Positions 1-7,484 of a stretch of DNA of 45,029 bases are shown in pieces. The stretch comes from Alkalihalobacterium chitinilyticum (lineage in GTDB: Bacteria; Bacillota; Bacilli; Bacillales; Bacillaceae_F). The stretch covers positions 1 through 45,029 of the forward strand of contig NZ_JAOTPO010000028.1 of the NCBI RefSeq assembly GCF_029028005.1. The letters run 5' to 3'. The notes beneath the pieces were generated by a model. That model saw nothing but the letters and a program-made list of their open reading frames with translations, did not search any database and was not told the origin of the DNA. Position 1 is the stretch's first letter. Every line of letters begins with the position of its first letter. Position numbers and translations under genes: made by a program.

Positions 1-125
1 AGATGAGATTTCCCATTACGTTAAGTAAGTAAGACCCCTTAGAGATGATGAGGTTGATAGGTCTCGGGTGGAAGCGTGGCGACACGTGGAGCTGAGAGAT
101 ACTAATCGGTCGAGGACTTATCCAA
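1..125 (+). rRNA. 23S ribosomal RNA, 3' end (partial)
   Basis: The sequence matches the conserved 3' terminus of bacterial 23S rRNA, including the GATACTAATCGGTCGAGGAC segment before the 3' end. Only the last ~125 nt are present; the gene continues to the left of the window. The end is placed by similarity to Bacillus 23S and could be off by a few bases. The 23S-5S spacer that follows (126-313) holds a short hairpin (TTGAGA/TCTCAA, 165-183), perhaps a processing signal, and no tRNA. Confidence 0.95.
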
Positions 126-313
126 ATGAATAAAGCGTTGAATTCATCTAGCCATTATCCAGTTTTGAGAGAACCACTCTCAATATAATAAGGATTTTTA
201 GAAGCAAGAAGTTCAAGGAAGTGAAGTCCTGAGGAACGGATCGTATGTTAATACGTGAGTACCAGAAGGGCAAAACTGACGAAGAAATTCGAAGCTTATC
301 AAAATCCATAAAG

Positions 314-429
314 TCTAGTGGCGATAGCGAAGAGGCCACACCCGTTCCCATGCCGAACACGGTAGTTAAGCTCTTCAGCGCCGATGGTAGTTGGGGGCTT
401 CCCCCTGTGAGAGTAGGACGTCGCTAGGC
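314..429 (+). rRNA. rrf: 5S ribosomal RNA
   Basis: A full-length (~116 nt) 5S rRNA closely matching the Bacillus type: GGCGATAGCGAAGAGG near the 5' end, the conserved CCGAACACGG loop, and CCCCCTGTGAGAGTAGGACG near the 3' end. The terminal helix pairs the GTCTAG-like 5' end with the CTAGGC-like 3' end. It is the last gene of the rRNA operon and is followed within a few bases by an intrinsic terminator. Confidence 0.96.
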
Positions 430-431
430 AC

Positions 432-463
432 AAAGCACAATCCAAATGGGTTGTGCTTTTTAG
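432..463 (+). terminator. rRNA operon terminator
   Basis: AAAGCACAA and TTGTGCTTT form a 9-bp stem around a ~10-nt loop, followed by a short T-run, directly after 5S rRNA. Confidence 0.85.
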
Positions 464-579
464 TATGAAAAAGGTTGAGTAGGCTTCAAGCGGTGAAGAG
501 CTTTGGCTCGAAGAGGTAACCCTTCGAAGGATCTGCTGATGGAAACAACGTGTGAAAGGTTCGAAGCGAGACAACATGT

Positions 580-706
580 CCCCCTGTGAGAGGAAACCTT
601 TCTTTTCGTAGAACAACATGAGGGGGATCGAAGGTGAGACGTCATGGACCACATCCCCGTAGGATAGAAAGGTTTAGAGGGACGTCGCTAGGCGTTGTGC
701 TTTTTT
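580..706 (+). repeat. Interrupted copy of the 5S rRNA 3' tail and terminator arm
   Basis: Bases 580-592 repeat the 5S segment at 401-413 (CCCCCTGTGAGAG), and 680-693 repeat 416-429 (GGACGTCGCTAGGC). They are followed by GTTGTGC plus a T-run, like the second arm of the rRNA terminator. In true 5S these two blocks are 2 nt apart; here 87 nt lie between them. That insert is bounded by a 10-bp inverted repeat (AAACCTTTCT at 594-603, AGAAAGGTTT at 666-675). I read it as a partial 5S duplication carrying a small inserted palindromic element. The stretch before it (480-579) has related motifs (CGAAGCGAGAC here, CGAAGGTGAGAC in the insert) and no credible gene. Confidence 0.6.
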
Positions 707-1014
707 AACTTGACTTTATTGATTAAGATTTGGATAAATCATGCTTATGTTTTTAGTATAAATAAGAGCCTCTCAGTCCGTGAAACCATAGACGAACATA
801 AAAGACATGAAACGTCATCAGAAGCAAAAGCACTTAATTTAAAAAACATAAGGGAAATGCAGCTTGCAGTTTGAGGAAGTAAACCCACTGACCACGATTA
901 CCTTTTAAATTTGGAAGGTCAAAACTATTATTAAGTTACCTTTATATTTTATAAAACAAATATAGATAATATTAGGAGTTTTGATATAATACTTAGGTAT
1001 TATATATTTTTTGT
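707..1014. other. AT-rich intergenic region, no gene seen
   Basis: No reading frame with a plausible ribosome binding site and no recognisable RNA. The last 100 bases are very AT-rich and probably contain the amidase promoter (for example TTGATATAAT at 971-980). I see nothing else definable. Confidence 0.5.
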
Positions 1015-1026
1015 TGGGTGGTAAAT

Positions 1027-1755
1027 ATGGTAAGAAGCGTAGGAATAAATATACTCTTTGTAAGCTTACTTTTAATAGGATGCACAACAACTGATAACTC
1101 CCAAACGATCGGACATGACACTTTACAAGCAATAGAAGAGCAATCGAAGGTGGAGAAGAAGGACTTAATGATTCAGTCTGAGGAGACACGAAAAAATAAT
1201 ATTAATGCCGTAGATTATCTTTTACCACTGGAAAACTCCAAACCGCGGTTGGAGACAATCACTCATGTAATGGTTCATTTTATAAGCAATGCTGCAAGAA
1301 AACCGGAAGACCCTTATAACCCTGATGATGTCTATTCCATTTTTGAGGAGTATGGTTTGTCGGCACACTATATGATTGGGAGAAATGGGACCGTTTTTCA
1401 GCTCGTATCAGAAGATCGTGTCGCTTATCATGCCGGGGCAGGAGAGCTTCAAGATTATCCTGACTATACGAACCGCTTAAATGAATTTTCGATCGGTATT
1501 GAACTCCTTGCTATCGGTACGAGAGAAGAAATGTTTCCTGCAATACCAGTACGGGTCTACAATGTAATCGACCCAACAATGATAGGTTATACCGACGAAC
1601 AATACGAATCACTAAATGCTTTACTGAATGATATTTTCGAGAGAAACCCTTCTATTGTAAGAGATCGAAATCACGTAATTGGGCATGATGAATACGCCCC
1701 TGGAAGAAAAGCTGATCCAGGTTCATTATTTGAGTGGTCTAAACTGGGTTTATAG
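1027..1755 (+). CDS. Putative lipoprotein N-acetylmuramoyl-L-alanine amidase (Amidase_2/PGRP fold)
   Basis: This probably cleaves the amide bond between muramic acid and the stem peptide of peptidoglycan, acting outside the membrane. The 242-residue protein starts with a short lipoprotein signal whose lipobox LLIGC puts the lipidated Cys near residue 19. A linker of ~50 residues follows, then an Amidase_2 domain. Likely zinc ligands are a His in HVMVHF (~84), His ~220 in VIGHDEYAPG, and Asp ~230 in RKADPG; the AHYMIGRNGTVFQLV and HAGAG segments are typical of the fold. I chose ATG 1027 rather than the upstream GTG at 1018 because GGGTGG lies six bases before it. It is a single gene next to an rRNA operon. 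A role in cell-wall recycling or turnover is inference. Confidence 0.82.
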   Translation: MVRSVGINILFVSLLLIGCTTTDNSQTIGHDTLQAIEEQSKVEKKDLMIQSEETRKNNINAVDYLLPLENSKPRLETITHVMVHFISNAARKPEDPYNPDDVYSIFEEYGLSAHYMIGRNGTVFQLVSEDRVAYHAGAGELQDYPDYTNRLNEFSIGIELLAIGTREEMFPAIPVRVYNVIDPTMIGYTDEQYESLNALLNDIFERNPSIVRDRNHVIGHDEYAPGRKADPGSLFEWSKLGL

Positions 1756-1835
1756 TATTTTTTAATACAGTTTCATTAGTCTAGTCTTCCTTTAGGCTTG
1801 GCTATCTACATATTGGAAACTTCTCGGTTTACAGA

Positions 1836-1958
1836 TCAGCCTTTTTCATCGTCAGATTGCTTTTTATATAAACCGTATTCCTCAAAATTAGACTGCAGTT
1901 TCGTTTTTTGAAAACCAGACAAAAAGAGAAGAACAGTAAAAATAATAAATACACGCAT
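1836..1958 (-). CDS. Short secreted or membrane-anchored peptide, 40 aa, function unknown
   Basis: A small ORF on the minus strand, ATG at 1958 to TGA at 1836. Its best support is a perfect AGGAGG (complement of 1967-1972) eight bases before the ATG. The product has a hydrophobic N-terminus (MRVFIIFTVLLFLSGF) followed by a charged tail ending in KKQSDDEKG, which suits a membrane-anchored or exported peptide. I do not recognise a family. It lies alone between the amidase gene (convergent) and the phn transporter genes (same strand, downstream). A chance ORF cannot be excluded at this length. Confidence 0.5.
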   Translation of the reverse strand: MRVFIIFTVLLFLSGFQKTKLQSNFEEYGLYKKQSDDEKG

Positions 1959-2044
1959 GAGAAAAACCTCCTATTATTATAAAATGCAGGAGGCAGTCGT
2001 CTGGTTCCATTATTAATTAAAAGTGGGTGGACCTGAAACGAAGT

Positions 2045-2075
2045 AAAGAGTAAGGAACGAAGCCTTACTCTTTTT
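2045..2075. terminator. Intrinsic terminator downstream of the phn genes
   Basis: An 11-bp perfect stem (AAAGAGTAAGG/CCTTACTCTTT, 2045-2055 with 2063-2073) with a 7-nt loop, just past the end of the minus-strand permease gene. T-rich flanks occur on both sides, so it may act in both directions. Confidence 0.75.
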
Positions 2076-2079
2076 AGGT

Positions 2080-2895
2080 TTATATGACCTTTTTCCGGAT
2101 AGCTGTTGAGATTTGTTCAACGGCAATGACGATGATTAAGATTAATATAATAATCATTAATGCTTCATCAAAACGTCTAAGCGACATCGCTGTATTTAAT
2201 TCCACTCCAATACCACCAGCACCGACGAGACCTAAGATTACTGCCGATCGAATGGCTTTTTCAACAGCATATAAGCTTGTACCGACAAAGGAAGGGAAGC
2301 CTATTGGAATAACCGAACCTGCAATGATCCCAAATCTTGAAGCACCTGTTGATTCTAGTGCTTGAGAAGGACCTTTGTCTATTTCTTCTATCCGTTCTGA
2401 GAAAAAGCGAGCGCAGAAGCCGATGGTATCGACAGCAATTGTTAAAATTCCAGCAAGTGGACCTAATCCAACTGAGATAACAAAAATTAACGCCCAAATT
2501 AAATCAGGAATGGTACGTAATGTAGAGACAATACTGCGAACCGCAGAGCGGATAACAGGATGCGGGCTTGTGTTCGTAGCAGCCAATACCGCAATTGGTA
2601 AGCTAAGTACAACTCCAATAGCCGTACCGACTAAAGCAATCTCAAACGTTTCTAGGATTCTTTGCATAATGGGACCAATACGAGAGGCATCTGGAGGAAA
2701 AGCATTTCCAACGAATTTCCCCATATTGAGTACACCGTTACCTAAACGGTCGAGTGTAATGTTCGCATTATTCACACCCATGATGATAAATGAGAAGAAG
2801 ATGACCCAGCCGATCCACGCCAGCAGGGAAGGCCGTTTGAAACGCTTTGGCATAAGTTTATTTAGATTTTTGTTAGAATTCATTTTATTATGCAC
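2080..2895 (-). CDS. phnE: Phosphonate-type ABC transporter permease (PhnE family)
   Basis: Membrane subunit of an ABC importer for phosphonate, phosphite or related phosphorus compounds. The protein has a basic cytoplasmic N-terminus and about six hydrophobic segments. Near residues 175-215 it has the permease coupling motif (QALESTGASRFGIIAGSVIP) that contacts the ATPase. I prefer the GTG start at 2895 (271 aa): GGAG lies nine bases before it, and it overlaps the end of the ATPase gene, which implies translational coupling. A longer frame runs back to 2949 and an ATG at 2883 is possible. It is the last gene of a three-gene minus-strand operon, binding protein then ATPase then permease. No C-P lyase genes are in the window, so the substrate is uncertain. 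Confidence 0.88.
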   Translation of the reverse strand: MHNKMNSNKNLNKLMPKRFKRPSLLAWIGWVIFFSFIIMGVNNANITLDRLGNGVLNMGKFVGNAFPPDASRIGPIMQRILETFEIALVGTAIGVVLSLPIAVLAATNTSPHPVIRSAVRSIVSTLRTIPDLIWALIFVISVGLGPLAGILTIAVDTIGFCARFFSERIEEIDKGPSQALESTGASRFGIIAGSVIPIGFPSFVGTSLYAVEKAIRSAVILGLVGAGGIGVELNTAMSLRRFDEALMIIILILIIVIAVEQISTAIRKKVI

Positions 2896-3670
2896 CGGCT
2901 TTTTCTCCTTCCGTTTCTGTAAAATCCTCTTGATGGTATAAAGTATCAAGGAAGGCTCGATCCAGCTTTTTCACACTTTCATCGATAATCATATTTCCCT
3001 TTTTTAATGCAATAATTCGTTCACCGTATTCCATGGCAATGTCCATTTGATGAAGGATCGAAACGACAGATAATCCACGTTCTTGGACAATCTCCCAAAG
3101 TAAGTCCATTACTTCACGGCCGGCTTTTGGATCAAGACTCGCTATCGGTTCATCCGCTAAAACAATTTCTGGATCTTGCATCAACATGCGAGCAATAGCA
3201 ACGCGTTGTTGCTGCCCTCCAGAAAGTTGATCAGCACGACGTTTAGCAAAATGTGATAAACCTACACGGTCTAAACAATCCATCGCTTTCATCCGAAGTT
3301 CTTCTGAAGCGAATGGTGCAAATGTATGAAAGGATGTCTTCGTATGACCTAGCGCGCCAAAAAGAACATTTTGAAATACGCTCAAGTTGTTAATTAAATT
3401 GAAGTGTTGAAAAACCATCCCTACTTTTTTTCTAATGGGACGAAGTTTGCTTTTTGAAAGTGTAGTAATGTCGGTTTCATCAATGACTATGTTTCCTGAT
3501 GTTGGCTTTTCAAAGCTAGTAATGCAACGGAATAAAGTAGATTTCCCAGAGCCGTTGTGCCCTAAGAGCACAACGCCTTCTCCAGGATTCACTTTAAAGC
3601 TAACATTATCTAGAGCTTTTGTGCCATCAGGATAAACTTTAGTTAAGTTGTTTACCTCCAATGAAATCAT
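2888..3670 (-). CDS. phnC: Phosphonate-type ABC transporter ATP-binding protein (PhnC family)
   Basis: Cytoplasmic ATPase that powers the PhnDE importer. The 260-aa protein shows the full ABC motif set: Walker A GHNGSGKST (~37-45), a Q-loop in MVFQHFNL, the signature LSGGQQQRVA (~146-155), Walker B EIVLADEP with the catalytic Glu, and the H-loop in SILHQMD. The start is backed by AGGAGG eight bases upstream. It lies 17 bases after phnD and overlaps the start of phnE. Length and motif spacing fit PhnC rather than polar amino acid ATPases, as does the adjacent PhnD-type binding protein. Confidence 0.9.
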   Translation of the reverse strand: MISLEVNNLTKVYPDGTKALDNVSFKVNPGEGVVLLGHNGSGKSTLFRCITSFEKPTSGNIVIDETDITTLSKSKLRPIRKKVGMVFQHFNLINNLSVFQNVLFGALGHTKTSFHTFAPFASEELRMKAMDCLDRVGLSHFAKRRADQLSGGQQQRVAIARMLMQDPEIVLADEPIASLDPKAGREVMDLLWEIVQERGLSVVSILHQMDIAMEYGERIIALKKGNMIIDESVKKLDRAFLDTLYHQEDFTETEGEKAGA

Positions 3671-3687
3671 TTTAGCCCTCCTAATTT

Positions 3688-4620
3688 TTAAAGCTCAATT
3701 CCTAGTACACGATAGGTCTCGCGCATTAAGTCATAATCCGCATCTGTAATAGGGACAATTTTGGCCTTATTATATTTTTTGTTATCTTCACTGACTAAGA
3801 TAGCTCCTAAAATTTCATCTTGATGTTCAAGTAAAATACGCGAGAATTCCGCACGGAAACTTTCAGGTAGTTCTCCACTAGCTACAAATGGGTCTTGTGG
3901 GAGTGGTGGGCCTTCTAATAAAATGCGATATTTTCCTTCACCATCTTCTTCTACCATCTTTACAAAGTCACGAACTCCTGTAGCTAAAGCGTCCACATCA
4001 CCGTTTTTAAATGCATCGATTCGTGCATCACCAAGCAACATGATTTCTACATCACGATCAAGATCTAATCCCATTTCTAGCAACATTGAACTTGGTCCGA
4101 TATGACCGCTTGTTGAACCGATGTCTTTCATTGCTACTTTTTTACCTTTTAAATCTTCAACTTCCTTCATATCACTTTCTTCGTGTACAATAACTACAGT
4201 ATGGTACTGATCCCGCTCTAACGCTGCTAGTGGTTCTGCATCAGGTGCAGCAGCTTTAATTTGTGCATATTCAGAAGGACCAGCTAAAATCATGTCAACT
4301 TGACCATATTCCATTGCGGTAGCAGAGATAACACGATCGGATAAAGCGAAGAATTCAAATTCTACTTCAGTTAAATCTTCTAGTAATTCTTTGAATGGTC
4401 CAAACTGACGTTGTAACTCTTCTAAACCTTCAATACCTGTAACAGCGAAGCGAACTTTCTCTGGCCAATCCGCACGCTCATCTTGACCCTCTGATGAATT
4501 ACTGTCTGTAGTTGTGCCAGCTGTTTCAGTTTGTGGTACAGCTGTGTCTTTCCCGCCACATGCAGCTAAAAGAATAATACTAAGAATGATAAGGCCGATA
4601 AAACGTAAAGAATGTTTCAT
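3688..4620 (-). CDS. phnD: Phosphate/phosphonate ABC transporter substrate-binding lipoprotein (PhnD family)
   Basis: Extracytoplasmic receptor that delivers substrate to PhnE. The 310-aa product starts MKHSLRFIGLIILSIILLAAC, a lipoprotein signal with lipobox LLAAC, and then a Ser/Thr/Glu-rich linker. The mature part has the Phosphonate-bd features VRFAVTGIEGLEELQRQFGP, a QVDMILAGPSEYA strand, and DLKGKKVAMKDIGSTSGHIGPSSMLLE. I chose ATG 4620 because AGGAGG lies 11 bases upstream; the frame is open further back to 4704, but that part lacks a signal peptide. First gene of the operon. The upstream region holds a PhoP-box-like array, so induction under phosphate starvation is likely (inference). 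Phosphite or methylphosphonate are possible alternative substrates. Confidence 0.88.
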   Translation of the reverse strand: MKHSLRFIGLIILSIILLAACGGKDTAVPQTETAGTTTDSNSSEGQDERADWPEKVRFAVTGIEGLEELQRQFGPFKELLEDLTEVEFEFFALSDRVISATAMEYGQVDMILAGPSEYAQIKAAAPDAEPLAALERDQYHTVVIVHEESDMKEVEDLKGKKVAMKDIGSTSGHIGPSSMLLEMGLDLDRDVEIMLLGDARIDAFKNGDVDALATGVRDFVKMVEEDGEGKYRILLEGPPLPQDPFVASGELPESFRAEFSRILLEHQDEILGAILVSEDNKKYNKAKIVPITDADYDLMRETYRVLGIEL

Positions 4621-4709
4621 AGATATAAATACCTCCTGGGTTTTATTAACAAAGCGTAAATTATGTTTTAATAATGTTTGCTTTGTTAGGATTTTGTTTA
4701 ACACTGATT

Positions 4710-4793
4710 ACTATAACGTCTCTTTGTTAAGCCATTATTTTGCTAATATCAATTTGTGTTAAGAAATCGTTAAAACTGTTAAGATGAAGTTAA
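4710..4793 (-). promoter_or_regulatory. PhoP-box-like array and promoter of the phnDCE operon
   Basis: Read on the minus strand, TTAAC(A/T/G) repeats lie at complement 4788-4793, 4777-4782, 4768-4773 and 4757-4762, start-to-start 11, 9 and 11 bases, and a further TTAACA lies at complement 4725-4730. B. subtilis PhoP boxes are direct TT(A/T/C)ACA repeats with roughly 11-bp periodicity. A possible -10, TATAGT, is at complement 4710-4715. The array also lies close upstream of the divergent gene at 4838. Confidence 0.62.
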
Positions 4794-4837
4794 CAAAATT
4801 TACAAAAGAAAAGATTGAATAAAGGTGGAGTCATAAG

Positions 4838-5980
4838 ATGGGGCAACGATTTAATACGAGAACTGTACACTTTCAGTCAAAAGATGTAGCGAGAAATATG
4901 AGTAAAGCTCAACCGATTTATCAAACATCAGCGTTTACTTTTAAGGATCTAGAAGATATGGAAAGTTTTTATCAAGGAGAAAAGGAATTTCTCTATTCTC
5001 GATTTGGTAATCCAAATACGGAGGATCTAGGAAAAGGTGTTGCGGCTATTGAAGAAGCAGAGGACGGTGTAGCTACATCTTCAGGAATGTCAGCTATATT
5101 GGCGGGCATTTTAGCTGTCGTTAAACCTGGAGAGCATATTGTGGCTTCAGAAGATTTATATGGAGGCACTTATCAACTATTAGCCGTTGAATTACATAAT
5201 CTAGGTATTGAAGTAAATTTTGTATCGTTTGAATCGATCGAAGAGATCAAAAGTGCGGTCTTACCTACAACGAAGTTAATTTATACAGAATCTGTAACGA
5301 ATCCATTATTACGTGTTGAGAATCTAGAAATGGTTAAAGAAATTGCGGACGAGTTTGGTTTAATTACAATGATCGATAATACATTTGCAACGCCTTATCT
5401 TTTACAGCCAACAACGTTTGGAGCAGATCTTGTCGTTCATAGTGCAACCAAATACATCGGTGGTCATAGCGATGTAACAGCTGGAGTATTAGTAGGTAAA
5501 AAAGAATTAATTGAAAAAGCTAGAGGCAAAGTAGTTAGTTTAGGGTGTAATTTAAGTCCCTTTGAAGCTTGGTTAGCCTGCCGCGGATTAAAAACGTTAA
5601 GCATTCGCATGGAACGGCAGTCCAAGAATGCTCTTGCACTAGCCAATGCGTTAAAGTCTAATGAAGGCGTATTAAAAGTGTATTACCCTGCTGACCTTTC
5701 AGCAAAGGGAAATGGGGCAATGGTTTCGATAGAATTAGACCAAACTGTAAATGTAGAGCACTTCTTTAAATCGTTAGAATGGATAAAAATTGCACCAACA
5801 TTAGCGGGTGTAGAAACAACGGTTTCTTATCCAATTCGAACATCGCACCGAACGATTCCTGAAGCAACTCGTGAGAAACTTGGAATTACAGAAGGACTTG
5901 TTCGTATATCAATCGGTATTGAAGATGAGTTAGACATCATCGAAACATTTGAAAATGCTATTGCAAAGGCTAAAGGATAA
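4838..5980 (+). CDS. Cys/Met metabolism PLP-dependent enzyme (cystathionine gamma-synthase / gamma-lyase / O-acetylhomoserine sulfhydrylase family)
   Basis: A cytoplasmic PLP enzyme of the trans-sulfuration family, 380 aa, full length. Visible motifs are YSRFGNPNTEDL, SSGMSAILAGILAVVKPGEH, DLYGGTYQLL, the TESVTNPLLRVENL strand, the cofactor Asp in MIDNTFATPY (~180), and the Schiff-base Lys ~205 in HSATKYIGGHSD. The C-terminus has TLAGVETTVSYP and RISIGIEDELDIIE. These motifs do not separate cystathionine synthase, cystathionine lyase, O-acetylhomoserine sulfhydrylase and methionine gamma-lyase. The gene is monocistronic, RBS GGTGGAG before the ATG, and ends in a good terminator. The upstream region shows no S-box riboswitch. 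Confidence 0.85.
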   Translation: MGQRFNTRTVHFQSKDVARNMSKAQPIYQTSAFTFKDLEDMESFYQGEKEFLYSRFGNPNTEDLGKGVAAIEEAEDGVATSSGMSAILAGILAVVKPGEHIVASEDLYGGTYQLLAVELHNLGIEVNFVSFESIEEIKSAVLPTTKLIYTESVTNPLLRVENLEMVKEIADEFGLITMIDNTFATPYLLQPTTFGADLVVHSATKYIGGHSDVTAGVLVGKKELIEKARGKVVSLGCNLSPFEAWLACRGLKTLSIRMERQSKNALALANALKSNEGVLKVYYPADLSAKGNGAMVSIELDQTVNVEHFFKSLEWIKIAPTLAGVETTVSYPIRTSHRTIPEATREKLGITEGLVRISIGIEDELDIIETFENAIAKAKG

Positions 5981-5985
5981 TGTAG

Positions 5986-6010
5986 AAGAGGCTGCAAGTC
6001 AGCCTCTTTA
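5986..6010 (+). terminator. Intrinsic terminator of the PLP-enzyme gene
   Basis: A 9-bp perfect stem (AAGAGGCTG/CAGCCTCTT, 5986-5994 with 6000-6008) with a 5-nt loop and a short T-rich tail, six bases after the stop codon. Confidence 0.8.
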
Positions 6011-6111
6011 TCGTTTAATTCATAATTTAGGTATAGATTGAAACGATTTTGGCTATGCTATTTATAGAGGGTTGGTTGAGCAACTCACCAAGAAATAAAA
6101 ATCATAATTTC

Positions 6112-6146
6112 TTGCATAAAGAAATAACATATGGTACACTATAATA
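6112..6146 (+). promoter_or_regulatory. Predicted promoter of the initiator tRNA gene
   Basis: TTGCAT followed by 17 bases and then TACACT, with TGG just before the -10 (extended -10 form). A second candidate -10, TATAAT, lies a few bases downstream. The tRNA starts about 85 bases further on. Confidence 0.5.
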
Positions 6147-6227
6147 ACTGTTGGTAACGAAGCTTACATCGGTATCACAAAGTCGCCGAGATTTACGCAT
6201 ACGTATCCAGCTTTAATTTCATATCGT

Positions 6228-6304
<77 letters not shown>

Positions 6305-6389
6305 AAATAATTACCGCATCTTTCTTGAATAAACAACCTGAAAGGTAATATAAGTAGTACTTGAAGATTGCAACCAAATTAATTAATGA

Positions 6390-6418
6390 TTTACATAAAA
6401 GAACGTTACGAATAATAA
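6390..6418 (+). promoter_or_regulatory. Candidate promoter upstream of the thiL leader hairpin
   Basis: TTTACA (6390-6395), 17 bases, then TAATAA (6413-6418). If used, transcription would start near 6425 and run at once into the hairpin at 6430-6461. Confidence 0.4.
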
Positions 6419-6429
6419 TCAACAGAAAC

Positions 6430-6461
6430 ACCTTAGGAGTACAGTTCCTAAGGTTTTTTTT
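6430..6461 (+). terminator. Intrinsic terminator between tRNA-fMet and thiL (possible attenuator)
   Basis: A perfect 8-bp stem (CCTTAGGA 6431-6438 with TCCTAAGG 6446-6453) and a run of eight T. It ends only 27 bases before the thiL start, leaving no room for a promoter between them. Confidence 0.82.
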
Positions 6462-6488
6462 CTATGATTACCAAAAGGGTGAAACTTA

Positions 6489-7472
6489 ATGCAGGATGAA
6501 TTTTCTTTTATTACTAAGATTACACCGAAGCAGGTCAAACAACGTGAATTAATTCATGGGATAGGGGATGATGCTGCTTTATTTCATATTGAAGGTGCTT
6601 ATGATGAAGTGATTTGTGTCGATACTATGGTGGAAGATATCCACTTCCGTAAGGACACGATGGCTCCATTTCACATCGGTCACAAGGCCTTGGCCGTCAA
6701 TATTAGTGATATTGCTGCTATGGGAGGAACGCCGCTCTTTTATTTGGTTTCGATTGCCATCCCCAAAGATTGGGAAGATGAAGAATTATATGAGATTTAT
6801 GAAGGCATGTCGAAGCTGGCCTCTCAATATGAGATGGACTTAATTGGCGGTGATACCGTTTCAACGAAAGATAAGCTCGTGATATCGGTCACTGTTATTG
6901 GTAAAATTGAAAAAGGACGTCGTTTGTTAAGAAGCCAAGCGAAGTCAGGTGACCTTGTATTTGTTACTGGAAATGTCGGTTCAAGTGCTGCGGGTTTGCA
7001 CTTATTATTTGAAAAAACACGGACTGGTTCATTTTCAAAAGAAGAAATGGAGCTCATTCAATCCCATCAAATGCCACAACCGCAAGTGAAGGCTGGTCGT
7101 GTTCTTGCACAATCCAATTGTAGACTTGCATTAAATGATGTAAGTGATGGTTTAGCGAGTGAAGCCAATGAGATTGCTGAGGCTAGCGGAGTAACGATTG
7201 TTATAGAAGAAAATAAAATTCCAATTATTCCAGTGATTGATGCCATTGATCCCGAGCAACGGTTAAAGTGGGCTTTGTTTGGTGGCGAAGACTTTCAACT
7301 TATTGGAACGATGTCTGAAGAAAACTGGGAAATGGTACATAAACAATTAGAAAAACAAGGGGTTACTGCTTCTGTTATAGGGAAGGTTACTGCAGGTGAA
7401 GCAAAAGTCTTTTTACAAACCGAAGAAAATTTGGTTGAATTAAAAAAGGAAGGCTACAATCATTTTAAGTAG
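6489..7472 (+). CDS. thiL: Thiamine-monophosphate kinase
   Basis: Phosphorylates thiamine monophosphate to the cofactor thiamine diphosphate in the cytoplasm. The 327-aa length is normal. The N-terminal AIRS-like domain has the GIGDDAALF metal/ATP motif (~26-34), DTMVEDIHFR, and ALAVNISDIAAMGG; the C-terminal domain has LNDVSDGLASEANEIAEASG and FGGEDFQL. The start ATG follows AAGGGTG. It heads the conserved order thiL-tsaE-tsaB-rimI-tsaD found in B. subtilis (ydiA-E), with 12 bases before tsaE, so it is co-transcribed with the t6A genes. An intrinsic terminator stands just before it. Confidence 0.95.
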   Translation: MQDEFSFITKITPKQVKQRELIHGIGDDAALFHIEGAYDEVICVDTMVEDIHFRKDTMAPFHIGHKALAVNISDIAAMGGTPLFYLVSIAIPKDWEDEELYEIYEGMSKLASQYEMDLIGGDTVSTKDKLVISVTVIGKIEKGRRLLRSQAKSGDLVFVTGNVGSSAAGLHLLFEKTRTGSFSKEEMELIQSHQMPQPQVKAGRVLAQSNCRLALNDVSDGLASEANEIAEASGVTIVIEENKIPIIPVIDAIDPEQRLKWALFGGEDFQLIGTMSEENWEMVHKQLEKQGVTASVIGKVTAGEAKVFLQTEENLVELKKEGYNHFK

Positions 7473-7484
7473 ACAGGTGAAATT

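Noticed and set aside
148-652. Open frames on both strands across and after the 5S rRNA (60-117 aa)
   Set aside because: They lie over rRNA, its terminator and the repeat that follows, have no suitable ribosome binding sites, and read as low-quality protein.
4794-4837. Possible S-box or T-box leader before the Cys/Met PLP enzyme gene
   Set aside because: The leader is under 50 bases and shows none of the conserved riboswitch segments; the mtnE leader also lacks one.
6360-6390. A GCAACCAAATTAATTAAT-like stretch resembling the 3' end of the tRNA plus flank, possibly a remnant of a second tRNA
   Set aside because: The match is under 15 bases and no cloverleaf arms precede it.
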